A model generated the notes under the pieces. The model searched no databases. It was not told the DNA's origin and saw only the letters and a list, made by a program, of their open reading frames with translations. A stretch of 64,000 nt of DNA, taken from assembly GCA_963799065.1 (NCBI GenBank), contig CAWCVJ010000003.1:186001-250000 (forward strand). Direction: 5' to 3'. Each line of letters opens with the position of its first letter. Positions within the stretch are counted from its first letter, which is position 1. This DNA is from JAJPHW01 sp963799065. Lineage in GTDB: Bacteria > Acidobacteriota > Terriglobia > Terriglobales > Acidobacteriaceae. The position numbers and the translations under genes were made by a program. Shown one piece after another: positions 36,175 through 44,608 of this stretch.

Positions 36175-36953
36175 CGAAGCGAGCAATAGAACAACCTCTG
36201 CAAGGCCTGCGAATCTTAGTCGGACGCGCACGCCATCAAGCCGGCAAACTTTCTACGGCCCTCGAAAAACTCGGCGCGGAAGTCATCGAAATTCCGCTAA
36301 TCGAGATTCGTCCACCGAAATCCTATCGCCCGCTCGATGCGTCCCTCCAGAACCTCACCGCATATGACTGGCTGATTCTCACCAGCGTGAACGGCGTCGA
36401 CGCTTTCGCCCGGCGGATGAACAAACTGAAAATCAAACCGAGTGCGTTCAAACACCTGCGCATCGCGGCCATCGGCCCCGCCACCGCAAAAGAAATAAAA
36501 GACCTCGGACTCAAGGTCCATATCGTGCCGAAAGAGTATGTCGCCGAATCGGTGGTCGAAAGCCTGAAGAACGATATCGCGGAAAGACGCGTACTGCTGG
36601 TGCGCGCCAAAGTTGCCCGCGACGTAATCCCTCGCGAACTGCGCAAACTGGGAGCAACCGTCGATGTGGTGGAGGCGTACGAAACCGGAATTCCAAAAGC
36701 ATCACGGATCGAACTTCGCCGACTCATGAGCGACCCCCAGCGCCGCCCTCGCATCGCCACGTTCACCAGTTCATCCATGGCGAAAAACTTCGCAGCACTG
36801 GCCAGAATAAGCGATGGGGATGGCCTGAAATTCGCATCCATCGGCCCGGTGACAAGTGAGACCCTGCGTGAACTGGGCTTTCCGGTCGATATCGAAGCCC
36901 GCGTCTACACCATCCCTGGACTGGTCGAAGGCATCGTCCGTTCGCTTCGCTAG
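36171..36953 (+). CDS. hemD: uroporphyrinogen-III synthase
   Basis: A 260-residue HemD that cyclises hydroxymethylbilane to uroporphyrinogen III. HemD is poorly conserved, but the two-domain pattern is visible: LRILVGRARHQAGKLSTALE, YDWLILTSVNGVDAF, IAAIGPATAKEIKDLGL, and late FTSSSMAKNF and SIGPVTSETLRELGF. It is last in the hemX-hemA-hemC-hemD operon with coupled stop and start codons. Confidence 0.92.
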   Translation: MTKRAIEQPLQGLRILVGRARHQAGKLSTALEKLGAEVIEIPLIEIRPPKSYRPLDASLQNLTAYDWLILTSVNGVDAFARRMNKLKIKPSAFKHLRIAAIGPATAKEIKDLGLKVHIVPKEYVAESVVESLKNDIAERRVLLVRAKVARDVIPRELRKLGATVDVVEAYETGIPKASRIELRRLMSDPQRRPRIATFTSSSMAKNFAALARISDGDGLKFASIGPVTSETLRELGFPVDIEARVYTIPGLVEGIVRSLR

Positions 36954-37033
36954 ACGCGGCCTCTGGCCCTGTACCGACGTAACTGCCCTCTGTCATCGAG
37001 TCCTAATAACATCTTTTTCGAAGAGAGTTTTTC

Positions 37034-37534
37034 ATGCGACTTGCATCCATCGCGCTGTGCTTGCTGAGCCTCAGCCCGGTGACCTCAGCGCAGTCTCTTG
37101 GTAAGGTTGCTCGCCAGCAACGCGCCAAGCAAGCCGCCGATTCATCAGATAGCCCAAAAGTGATCACGAACGCAGACATCGCTCACGATCCGGACGATGA
37201 CGACACCTCGGCGCAACCAGCACACACCAGCCATTACACCAAGCCCGCCCCCGACAGGTCAGAAGCTACGGCCCGCGTGTACAAATCCCAAATTCTGGCG
37301 CGGAAGAAAAACATCTCCAACTTGCAAAGACAAATGGACGCGCTGAACGCATCGATTCACTACGCCACCTCGAATATCGCCTACAACACGGCGCGGCACA
37401 ACGAGCGCCAAGCGGAGAAGCAGCAGCGAGTCGAACAGATCAGGCAGCAGTCGGAAGCGGCGCAAAAGCAATTAGAAGAAATTCAGGAAGCCGCGCGCAG
37501 AGCGGGCTTCGGCAACGGCGTCTACGATCCGTAA
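37034..37534 (+). CDS. secreted coiled-coil protein
   Basis: A 166-residue exported protein: signal MRLASIALCLLSLSPVTSAQ, then a disordered Asp/Ser/Thr-rich segment (about 25-80) and a long coiled coil (about 85-155, NISNLQRQMDALNASIHYAT and EKQQRVEQIRQQSEAAQKQL). It looks like a periplasmic or envelope coiled-coil protein. I do not recognise a family. It lies 80 bases after hemD, so it could be in the same transcript, but its role is probably separate. Confidence 0.7.
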   Translation: MRLASIALCLLSLSPVTSAQSLGKVARQQRAKQAADSSDSPKVITNADIAHDPDDDDTSAQPAHTSHYTKPAPDRSEATARVYKSQILARKKNISNLQRQMDALNASIHYATSNIAYNTARHNERQAEKQQRVEQIRQQSEAAQKQLEEIQEAARRAGFGNGVYDP

Positions 37535-37556
37535 ACTGCGATGGCAAGAATGAAAA

Positions 37557-37586
37557 GCGCCGCAGTAGGTGCTTAGCCTGCGGCGC
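37557..37586. terminator. hairpin between convergent genes
   Basis: A perfect 9-bp stem, GCGCCGCAG (37557-37565) with CTGCGGCGC (37578-37586), loop 12 bases. On the minus strand TTTT follows, so it serves the HAF-repeat gene; it may also stop the plus-strand gene ending at 37534. Confidence 0.7.
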
Positions 37587-37614
37587 GTGTGACTTCGGTG
37601 GAAAAGCTAATTCA

Positions 37615-38514
37615 TCACTGAATCGGGGAGATTCCGGGTTGCCTTGAGACATCGGTCGGTGTGCCAACAAAACCAACTTCCTTGCCGTCGGTCTGAATCA
37701 CAAATCCCACAACTTGCCCGGCGTTGTTGATCTTGTAGGCGTAGGTGCTGTCTGACTCTGGCGCAGTAAACGAAGTGTAGGTGTCTCCGTTCAAGACAAA
37801 CCCGATGTAGCCTGCATTCGGCGCGGTGGAGTAGTAGCCCACTATCTCACCCGCGTCATTGATTCCCTGCACGTTGGTCTCGTACGCCCCAGGATAAGCG
37901 ATCGTCGTCAGCTTTCCCTTGGAGTACACGTATCCGACGAATGCGCTGGAATTCTGCAGCCGGTAGGAGCCCACGATCGTTCCCGAAGTGTTGATGTCGC
38001 TGACCTCGGTGTCGAATGTGTTCGGTATGTAGACATTTGTGTACTTGCCATTGCGCAGAACGAAGCCTTCCTCTTCCGCGTTGCCGGAAGGCGGATCGTA
38101 GTAGCCCACAATGACGCCGGAAGTGTTGATCGCAGTGGGATAAGTGCTGACTGCTCCGGGATACGCAAGCGTGGTGACGTCTCCGCTGGCATCCAGGCTG
38201 AAACCTGTTGTAACGCCCAGCAGACTGAGCGTTTGCCCGACTATCGTGGTTGCATTAGCGTCGGTGAGCAAAGTGCTGAATGCTCCTTTCACATTGACCG
38301 TATCGAAATGTCCCTTCTTCTCGATAAAGCCGTTAATTTTCTTGTGGTCGAGATCGTAACCCAGCACTTCTCCGCCGGGGCCAAAGCCGACCGCGTTCGT
38401 CGTAGTCGCCCCTGGGATCGCGAGTGTTTCGAAGGTAAATGTCTGGGCATAAGCGGTTAAGCCGGCGAACAGAACGAATGTGGAAATTACGAGGCTTGGC
38501 AAGCGAGAGCGCAT
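37615..38514 (-). CDS. secreted HAF-repeat protein
   Basis: A 299-residue exported protein (signal RLPSLVISTFVLFAGLTAYA). The mature part has at least five HAF-like repeats with the pattern INTSGVIVGYY, DINTSGTIVGSY, GINDAGEIVGYY and KINNAGQVVGFV, spaced about 45 residues. Such repeats form extracellular beta-propellers. GGAGAAATA precedes the ATG. Its function is unknown. It is convergent with the coiled-coil gene. Confidence 0.78.
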   Translation of the reverse strand: MRSRLPSLVISTFVLFAGLTAYAQTFTFETLAIPGATTTNAVGFGPGGEVLGYDLDHKKINGFIEKKGHFDTVNVKGAFSTLLTDANATTIVGQTLSLLGVTTGFSLDASGDVTTLAYPGAVSTYPTAINTSGVIVGYYDPPSGNAEEEGFVLRNGKYTNVYIPNTFDTEVSDINTSGTIVGSYRLQNSSAFVGYVYSKGKLTTIAYPGAYETNVQGINDAGEIVGYYSTAPNAGYIGFVLNGDTYTSFTAPESDSTYAYKINNAGQVVGFVIQTDGKEVGFVGTPTDVSRQPGISPIQ

Positions 38515-38690
38515 TATTTCTCCGTGGCACTATGATTTGCGACCGTTTCTCAAGAACCGGCCACTTCTGCCACTGTACCGATCACGCCCGCGAGGTGTGT
38601 CACCAAAGCGTCAAAAGGCCGTCAAGTTGCGTATAAAGCGGTAGTCCGCGGCGATTCACCTGAGGCCGTGCCGGTAGGCGCTGCAGTGAT

Positions 38691-40667
38691 TCAGTCCAGC
38701 GTGCAGCCGCAATTCGCCGGCACGACGTGCGCCTTCAGAAAATCCGACACCCGCTTGTACGCGTCGATCTGGTTCTCCACGCGCGCGAAGCCATGGCCTT
38801 CGTTCTCGTACATCTTGTATTCCACCGTGCCCCCGCGTTGCTTGATCGCGTCCACAACCTGCTGTGCTTCGCTATGTGGACAGCGCGGATCGTTCGCGCC
38901 TGCCAACAGTAGCAATGGCGCTTTGATGTTCGCGACGAAGTTGATCGGCGAGCGCTCTTCAAAAAGCGCTTTGTTCTTTACCGGATCGCCCATGGTCGCC
39001 AGGTCCGACTGCCGCAGCACCGGATCTTCGTTCTCCATTTCCGTAAACCAGTTGACGAAGGGCACGATAGGCACACCCGCGGCCCATTCATCCGGCGCCT
39101 TAGTCACGCCCATCATGGTGAGGTAACCGCCATAGCTTCCGCCCATGAGCGCGATTTTCTTAGGATCGAGAAAGCCGGTCTGCTTAATCCAGTCGGCGGC
39201 CGCGATCACATCCTGCAAGTCTCCTCCACCCATGTCGAATAAATTCGCCTGCTGAAATTCTTTGCCGTAACCGGTCGAGCCGCGATAGTTGGGCGCGATC
39301 ACCATGTAGCCCTGATTGACGATGTGCTGAATGAAGCGATTGAAAGAATTCACCGTCTGCGCGGCCGGCCCTCCATGCACGTAAACGATCGCCGCGTTTT
39401 GCCCGTTCCGCTGCATGTTGTAAGGAACGTAGAGCAGCGCGGAAATCGTCCACTTGCCGTCTTTGCTCGGATAGTGCACAAGATACGGTTCCACCATATC
39501 TTCGGGACGAATGCCCGCAATGAGCGAATGCGTGATCTGCTGCGATTTTCCCGTCGCCAATTGGTAAATCCAAAGATCGCCGGGGGAATTGGGCCCGTTG
39601 TGGTAGTACATCAAGCGCGAACCATCGTGCGAGAACGGAGAGTGCCCGCCCGCCGGTTCGTTCAAACCCTGGGCCAGCGGCAGCATGGTCGTTTTGTTGG
39701 TCGCGAACGCGTGCAGATAAATATTGGTGTCGCCATCCACGTTCGCCGTCCATGTGACCGACCTGCCATCCGGCGAAAAATTTCCACCATGGATCTCCCA
39801 CTTATCCATGGTGAGCCATGCGATTTTTTTTGTCGACACGTCGAGCACTCCCACATTCTCGTACCCGTTAGCCGCGTCGGATGTGATCAGCACATGTTTG
39901 CCATCCGGTGAAACATCGTCAGCGCGGTAAAGCTGCTCTCCGTCGTGCGGCGTCAGCAGAGTGCTCTTAGCGGTGGCAACGTCCGCCACGAATATGTTGG
40001 AATCGGTTCCCTTGGCCTGGCTTTGCGTATAAATAATCGATTTGCCATCTTTCGTCCAGACGGGATTTTCGTTCATGCGATCGTCTGGCGTGCCAGTCGT
40101 GATGTGCTTGATTTCGCGCAGCACCATGTCGTAAACATCGATCTCATACACGGAAGAAGTCTTCGGCTTGACGGTGTACGCAAGGTAGCGACCGTCCGGC
40201 GACCACGTCGGATCCTCCTCGGCAATCTCCCGCGTGCTGGTTAGATTTATGACTTGCCCGGTCTTCGGCGACACCAGAAAGATATCCCACTGCTCGTCGC
40301 CGTCGTAATCGGAAATGTAAGCGATCCACTTGCCATCGGGCGACCACGTCGGTTGCGTTTGCCGTTGATCGCTGACCGTCAATTGCGTAGGCCATCCACC
40401 CTCCGCCGGAACCAGCCACAGATTATTGCGACCGCTGATGTTGCTGACAAAAACCACGGTCTTTCCATCCGGCGACCACGAGGGACGCCCCACTTGCCGG
40501 GTCATGTAGAGCTTTTCAATGGACAGGCTCTGCTGGCTCTGCTCAACTTGTGCATTTGGTTTCACCGGAACTTGCTTGGGATCAGTGATCGCCTTCGGGA
40601 CCGGCAACGTCTGGGACAGGCTGAGAGAACTCATAGCTAGAACCATAGCAAAGAAGCGAAAACGCAC
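38691..40667 (-). CDS. S9-family prolyl oligopeptidase-like peptidase
   Basis: A 658-residue serine peptidase. N-terminal signal (FFAMVLAMSSLSLSQT); then a seven-bladed propeller made of TolB/WD-type repeats (RQVGRPSWSPDGKTVVFVS, QTQPTWSPDGKWIAYISD and more); then the alpha/beta-hydrolase domain from about residue 400. The catalytic triad is visible: Ser in GGSYGGYLTMMG, Asp in AGANDPRCPHSEAQ and His in ENEGHGFARVEN. This matches acylaminoacyl-peptidase or DPP4-like enzymes. I chose GTG at 40667 because GGAGG lies five bases upstream. Confidence 0.92.
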   Translation of the reverse strand: MRFRFFAMVLAMSSLSLSQTLPVPKAITDPKQVPVKPNAQVEQSQQSLSIEKLYMTRQVGRPSWSPDGKTVVFVSNISGRNNLWLVPAEGGWPTQLTVSDQRQTQPTWSPDGKWIAYISDYDGDEQWDIFLVSPKTGQVINLTSTREIAEEDPTWSPDGRYLAYTVKPKTSSVYEIDVYDMVLREIKHITTGTPDDRMNENPVWTKDGKSIIYTQSQAKGTDSNIFVADVATAKSTLLTPHDGEQLYRADDVSPDGKHVLITSDAANGYENVGVLDVSTKKIAWLTMDKWEIHGGNFSPDGRSVTWTANVDGDTNIYLHAFATNKTTMLPLAQGLNEPAGGHSPFSHDGSRLMYYHNGPNSPGDLWIYQLATGKSQQITHSLIAGIRPEDMVEPYLVHYPSKDGKWTISALLYVPYNMQRNGQNAAIVYVHGGPAAQTVNSFNRFIQHIVNQGYMVIAPNYRGSTGYGKEFQQANLFDMGGGDLQDVIAAADWIKQTGFLDPKKIALMGGSYGGYLTMMGVTKAPDEWAAGVPIVPFVNWFTEMENEDPVLRQSDLATMGDPVKNKALFEERSPINFVANIKAPLLLLAGANDPRCPHSEAQQVVDAIKQRGGTVEYKMYENEGHGFARVENQIDAYKRVSDFLKAHVVPANCGCTLD

Positions 40668-40744
40668 GATCCCCTCCAAAAGTCTTTGTCGTCCTGAGCG
40701 AAGCGAGGAATTTGTAGCTTAACGCACCGCCAGTTTCTAAATCT

Positions 40745-41503
40745 TCACACCCGCGCATTTTTATGCACATCCACCGTGGACCACGTCTTATCCCCAGCAT
40801 GGCAGATGTTCTCCAGCGGGCATTCCACACACTTCGGACTGCGCGCGATGCAAAGCGTTCTTCCGTGCCAGATGATCTGATGCGAGAAGAGGATCCACTT
40901 CTCCTGCGGAATGATTTTCATTAAGTCCTGCTCGATTTTGGCGGCGTCGCTTTGTTTCGTTAGTTCGAGCCGTCGAGAGATGCGGGTCACGTGCGTATCC
41001 ACGACGAGTCCAACACCGATGTTGAACCAGCTGCCCAGCACCACGTTAGCCGTCTTGCGCGCCACTCCAGGTAGAGTCAGCAAGTCGTCCATGTCGGAGG
41101 GCACTTCTCCGTCAAAGTCAGCCACGATCCGCTTCGCCGCACCCACCACAGACTTCGCCTTATTGCGAAAGAATCCTGTCGAATGGATGTCGGGCTCAAG
41201 CTCTTCCGGCGTCAGCGCGGCAAACGCCTGCACCGTGGGATATTTCTTGAATAGACCAGGCGTAACCCGGTTCACATTCGCGTCGGTCGATTGCGCGGAA
41301 AGGATGGTGGCGACTAACAGCTCCCATGCGCTGCTGTGGGTCAAGGCGCATTTCACATCGGGATAGAGTTGATCAAGCCGCGACAGAATCTCACCGACAC
41401 GTTGCGGCGCAATCGCATTGTAACGTTCGGCACGCAGCGCTTTGACCGTCTGGCCACGCTTCGCCGGCGCCGCTCGCTGGCCGGATTTTGTCACGACTCT
41501 CAT
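40745..41503 (-). CDS. nth: endonuclease III
   Basis: DNA glycosylase/AP lyase for oxidised pyrimidines in base excision repair. The helix-hairpin-helix with catalytic Lys is LPGVARKTANVVLG, the catalytic Asp is in VVDTHVTRISRRL, and the C-terminal [4Fe-4S] cluster is CIARSPKCVECPLENIC. From ATG 41503 it has 252 residues; AAGGG is upstream. A 38-residue longer frame has no similarity. About 25 residues of basic N-terminal extension are common in this family. Confidence 0.94.
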   Translation of the reverse strand: MRVVTKSGQRAAPAKRGQTVKALRAERYNAIAPQRVGEILSRLDQLYPDVKCALTHSSAWELLVATILSAQSTDANVNRVTPGLFKKYPTVQAFAALTPEELEPDIHSTGFFRNKAKSVVGAAKRIVADFDGEVPSDMDDLLTLPGVARKTANVVLGSWFNIGVGLVVDTHVTRISRRLELTKQSDAAKIEQDLMKIIPQEKWILFSHQIIWHGRTLCIARSPKCVECPLENICHAGDKTWSTVDVHKNARV

Positions 41504-41644
41504 CTCTAACACCCTTCGCCTGATGGGAACACCGCTCTCGCAGTAAAATCGTATCAGAGAGGCGGCAAAGCCATCGAAAGCCTCATCCATGAAGTCAGAA
41601 GACCACTCCGCAATCAAGCGTTGGCCGTCTGAAGGAGAAAGATT

Positions 41645-41773
41645 ATGAAGAAGATGTTCCTTTTATTTATGGCGATTTCGTGCCTAACCCTGGCGTCTTC
41701 GGCGCAGGACAACCACCCCGTACATCACCACCGGCGCCACCACCGCCGTCATCATCACGAGCATCGCAATTGA
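41645..41773 (+). CDS. His-rich small secreted peptide
   Basis: A 42-residue frame, MKKMFLLFMAISCLTLASSA then a His-rich mature part of 22 residues that contains 11 His and 6 Arg (VHHHRRHHRRHHHEHRN ending). The first 20 residues are a clear signal peptide with SSA cleavage. AAGGAG lies seven bases before the ATG, so translation is likely. It may bind Ni, Zn or Cu outside the inner membrane; no family is recognised. It converges with the tiny membrane protein at 41778. Confidence 0.7.
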   Translation: MKKMFLLFMAISCLTLASSAQDNHPVHHHRRHHRRHHHEHRN

Positions 41774-41777
41774 TTCC

Positions 41778-41882
41778 TTATCGCACTTTCAGCCAGATGT
41801 AGCCCATTACGTGAAGGACAATGAAAATGAAGACGCTGACGGCCAGGATGACTTTCGCCGCCAGAGGAGTTTTGTGCTTCAT
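41778..41882 (-). CDS. single-pass small membrane protein
   Basis: A 34-residue frame beginning MKHKTPLAAKVILAVSVFIF and ending in a second half of the same helix (IVLHVMGYIWLKVR): a typical positive N-terminus plus one membrane helix. It follows the phosphoesterase gene by about 46 bases on the same strand. AAGGG directly abuts the ATG, so initiation is not obvious. A longer in-frame start would overlap the neighbour. Its convergent neighbour is the His-rich peptide, with four bases between the stops. Confidence 0.45.
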   Translation of the reverse strand: MKHKTPLAAKVILAVSVFIFIVLHVMGYIWLKVR

Positions 41883-41928
41883 TCCCTTAAAGTAAGTGGG
41901 CGGATTGCCTCGTGCGTCAGATCCGCTC

Positions 41929-42918
41929 TCAATGGACCCCGCCTTTGGCCGCCGCCACGGGCACTGTGATCGTAACCGAGTCGGGCTTGGTCCATGTGGC
42001 AGTCCCATGGTCGAGTTGCAGCCGGTTCATGGTCACAGTGAGCGTGCCGCGATCCACTTGCACCAGCAAATAGTGGTAGTTGATTTCTTTGCTTTGGAAA
42101 GGGTCGTCGGGCGCTCGCTCGATGGGATAAGCATGAGCCCCCGCTCCGCCCGACACAAAATAAGTGACCCCGCCATGTTCGTGCCGCTCGTAATTGTGCA
42201 CGTGACCCGAGAAGACCACGAAACGCGCCCGCGTATGGGGCTGTCGCGCTTCCAGCATTTTGGCTAAGTTTTGTTCCGAAGAACGCGCCGAGTGTCCTCC
42301 GCCGTACATCTTTCTGTCCGACGAACTTGTGTAAGGAGGATGATGGAACATCAGGAGAACGAAATCGACGTCAAAGGGAACCGCATCCAGCTTCGCCTTC
42401 AGCCAGTCTCCTTGCGCCCCCGAGGATTCATCGAGCGAGCTGTCCAGCACCAGCATCAGGATGTTCGCCGCGCGCACCGAATAGAATCGGCTGTTTTTCA
42501 AGTCGGGGAAGCGCTCGAAATAATTGCGGAGCGCATCCCTTTCATTACCGTGCAGATCGTGATTGCCCAGCGCCGGGTAAACCGGGATGTGGTTGTCGCG
42601 GAAGGCGGCCGTCTCGCCGTCCCAGACTTTCCAGTCGTCGGCGTCGTTCCCGTTGTAAACAATGTCCCCGGTAAACGTGATGAACGCGGGGTGCAAGTCG
42701 GCAATCGCCTTCACCAGAGTCTGCCGCACCGGTGGATTGGCAGCCTCCACATCTTTGGGATCGTGAAAGCGCGAATCCCCATAGGCCACAAACGTGAATG
42801 GAGTTTCCAGCGATGGATGTAATTCCACCGGATTCTGGGCGGGCAGCTTCTCCGAACAGGCGGTGAAAATGGCAAGCATCACCAGCAGTGCTGAACGATG
42901 GAATGCGTTGACGGTCAT
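41929..42918 (-). CDS. calcineurin-like metallophosphoesterase, probable lipoprotein
   Basis: A 329-residue exported phosphoesterase. The signal ends in IFTAC (Cys21, lipobox-like). Metal-binding blocks in order: AYGDSRFHD, FTGDIVYNGND, PALGNHDLHG, LLMFHHPPYTSS and FSGHVHNYER, the purple-acid-phosphatase-like set. It likely hydrolyses phosphate esters outside the inner membrane. It starts six bases after the end of the upstream YncE-like gene on the same strand, so both are probably one operon. Confidence 0.9.
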   Translation of the reverse strand: MTVNAFHRSALLVMLAIFTACSEKLPAQNPVELHPSLETPFTFVAYGDSRFHDPKDVEAANPPVRQTLVKAIADLHPAFITFTGDIVYNGNDADDWKVWDGETAAFRDNHIPVYPALGNHDLHGNERDALRNYFERFPDLKNSRFYSVRAANILMLVLDSSLDESSGAQGDWLKAKLDAVPFDVDFVLLMFHHPPYTSSSDRKMYGGGHSARSSEQNLAKMLEARQPHTRARFVVFSGHVHNYERHEHGGVTYFVSGGAGAHAYPIERAPDDPFQSKEINYHYLLVQVDRGTLTVTMNRLQLDHGTATWTKPDSVTITVPVAAAKGGVH

Positions 42919-42923
42919 TGACT

Positions 42924-43907
42924 TTAGTGTACTGCGGCTTTAGTCGACTGCCGGGCGACGATCAGAACTTCGAATTGACCATTCTCCATCGTTGAAAGAA
43001 ATATCTTGCCAGTCTTCGAATCGTAAGCCATCGTCTTGGCGTGAGGCAATGTCTTTACCGTCTCAGCTGCCGAATACTTGTCCGGCGAATCCTGGTGAAT
43101 GATCGAGACGACTCCTTCGCCGCACGAGTTGAAGATCATTCCGCTGGACGCGTCGTACGCCGATGCGTCCACATGGTCGCCAATCGGCAAAGTCATCACC
43201 ACCTTGCCGGTGTCGGTATTCATGGCCGCGAATAGTTTGTTGCGGCAGCCGATGAACAATCGGCGATTCGCGCGGTCGATCGCCATACTGCTCGGCGACT
43301 GGCACGGAGCCGTGGACCACCGTTCCACGATTCTCAGATTGTGGCCGTCAATCTTGACCACCTCGCTCTTGTCTTCCAGATTGTTGTAAACGAATCCATT
43401 TCCGTCCGATGCTGCAAACTCCGGCCCGCCTCCCAAAGCAACCGTCCCTGCCACTTTGCCACTGGCGGCGTCGATGGCGGTGGCACTGTCCCCATCTCCG
43501 TTAAAGGCGAATACTCGTCCCGTCGCCGGATCGAAAACGATCGCGTCCGGCTTCTTGCCGACGGCTATCTCCGAGATACTCTTAAACGTCTTCAAGTCGA
43601 ACATCGTAACGCTGTCGCTCTTTCCATTGCTGGCAAAGCCTCGCCCAAGATCGCTTGCCACGGCGATGCCGTGCACTCCGAGCGTAGGAGCCACTTTGCC
43701 GACGATCTCATCCGTATCGGCGTCCAGCACATCCACCTCTGCGCTGTGCGAGACAAACACTCGGCGCCCACCCTCATCGACGATGAGATAGTCGCCGCCG
43801 CCTTGCCCTGGAATTGGGACTTTCTTGGCAATCTCATAGCTGTTACCTGCAAACGCGGTGGAGACGCAGAAAAGAAGGGGGAGGGCCAATGAAACAATTG
43901 TTTTCAA
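42924..43907 (-). CDS. YncE-like beta-propeller protein
   Basis: A 327-residue exported protein. Start TTG 43907 has AGGAG six bases upstream and begins the signal KTIVSLALPLLFCVSTAFAG; the frame could be extended, but the extension is not signal-like. Seven YVTN/NHL-like blades follow: RRVFVSHSAEVDVLDADTDE, GRGFASNGKSDSVTMFDLKT, GRVFAFNGDGDSATAIDAAS, and others. Such proteins bind DNA, metals or partner enzymes; no catalytic site is evident. It is upstream of the metallophosphoesterase in the same operon. Confidence 0.82.
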   Translation of the reverse strand: MKTIVSLALPLLFCVSTAFAGNSYEIAKKVPIPGQGGGDYLIVDEGGRRVFVSHSAEVDVLDADTDEIVGKVAPTLGVHGIAVASDLGRGFASNGKSDSVTMFDLKTFKSISEIAVGKKPDAIVFDPATGRVFAFNGDGDSATAIDAASGKVAGTVALGGGPEFAASDGNGFVYNNLEDKSEVVKIDGHNLRIVERWSTAPCQSPSSMAIDRANRRLFIGCRNKLFAAMNTDTGKVVMTLPIGDHVDASAYDASSGMIFNSCGEGVVSIIHQDSPDKYSAAETVKTLPHAKTMAYDSKTGKIFLSTMENGQFEVLIVARQSTKAAVH

Positions 43908-44049
43908 AATTATCTCCTGAGAGCCGGCTTCCATTGCGATGCGTGAGCAGCGCGGCGCAGTTCCTAGTGCCTCCACAACCGTAGGGTCGAGCGGGTTAAG
44001 CCTTGCTGAATTTTTTGTGAACACTTTTTCAGATTTCTTGCGGTGCAGT

Positions 44050-44562
44050 TTAACCCTCCGTGTTCACCTGCCGACTTGCCCGCGACCCCCACTCCCACAT
44101 GCCAAACATCGCTTTCTTTGAGAGCGGGTGCCCGACCTGACGGGCGAGCATGGAAATTTGTCCGCGATGGTGCGCGTCGTGCGCTATGAGATAGCCAACA
44201 AATCCCGCGGCATCCGGCTTGAATCCCTTCACTCGTCCATCGGAGACGACGGCCGCCTCGATCAGGGCATGCAGCGCGAGGCCGCTTTGCTCCAGGGCTT
44301 TAGCCGCCAACGCAGGCGTCACTGTCACTTTGTCTAACTGATCGGGAATCTTGTTTTCTTTCGCTGCCGCCTTCAGCCACATCACGCGCACGTTGTGCAT
44401 GTGCGCGAAGATCGCAGCGATGGTCCGACCTTTGCCGTCCGGCGGCTCGGCGCGCCAAGCTTCTTCGGATAAGTCCTTCAGCAGAAATTGATTAATGTTC
44501 TCGTTCGTGTCGAACGCCTGCACCAGCGCTTGCGGCAGCGAGAAGGTCTCGGTTTTGGGCAT
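44050..44562 (-). CDS. DinB-family protein
   Basis: A 170-residue DinB/YfiT-like four-helix protein with a metal site. The three-His pattern is visible as IFAHMHNVR (first His) and IAHDAHHRGQISML (HxxxHRGQ). Members include bacillithiol S-transferases; the substrate here is unknown. GGAGGGACG precedes the ATG at 44562. It is divergent from ligA, with 46 bases between the start codons. Confidence 0.85.
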   Translation of the reverse strand: MPKTETFSLPQALVQAFDTNENINQFLLKDLSEEAWRAEPPDGKGRTIAAIFAHMHNVRVMWLKAAAKENKIPDQLDKVTVTPALAAKALEQSGLALHALIEAAVVSDGRVKGFKPDAAGFVGYLIAHDAHHRGQISMLARQVGHPLSKKAMFGMWEWGSRASRQVNTEG

Positions 44563-44594
44563 CGTCCCTCCGATTTTGAACCGTCGTAAACGAA

Positions 44595-44600
44595 TATAAT
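44595..44600 (+). promoter_or_regulatory. -10 box 8 bases before ligA
   Basis: A perfect TATAAT ends eight bases before the ligA ATG; there is no Shine-Dalgarno sequence in between. A leaderless or nearly leaderless ligA mRNA is likely. A TTGAAC lies upstream but with a too-short 13-base spacing. Confidence 0.55.
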
Positions 44601-44608
44601 CGACCGCG

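Noticed and set aside
41883..42008. Longer start for the 34-residue membrane peptide (76 residues)
   Set aside because: The extension lies within the phosphoesterase coding sequence and is not membrane- or signal-like.
42919..42931. TACACT box seven bases before the phosphoesterase start as a leaderless promoter
   Set aside because: It lies inside the end of the upstream gene of the same operon; translational coupling is a simpler explanation.
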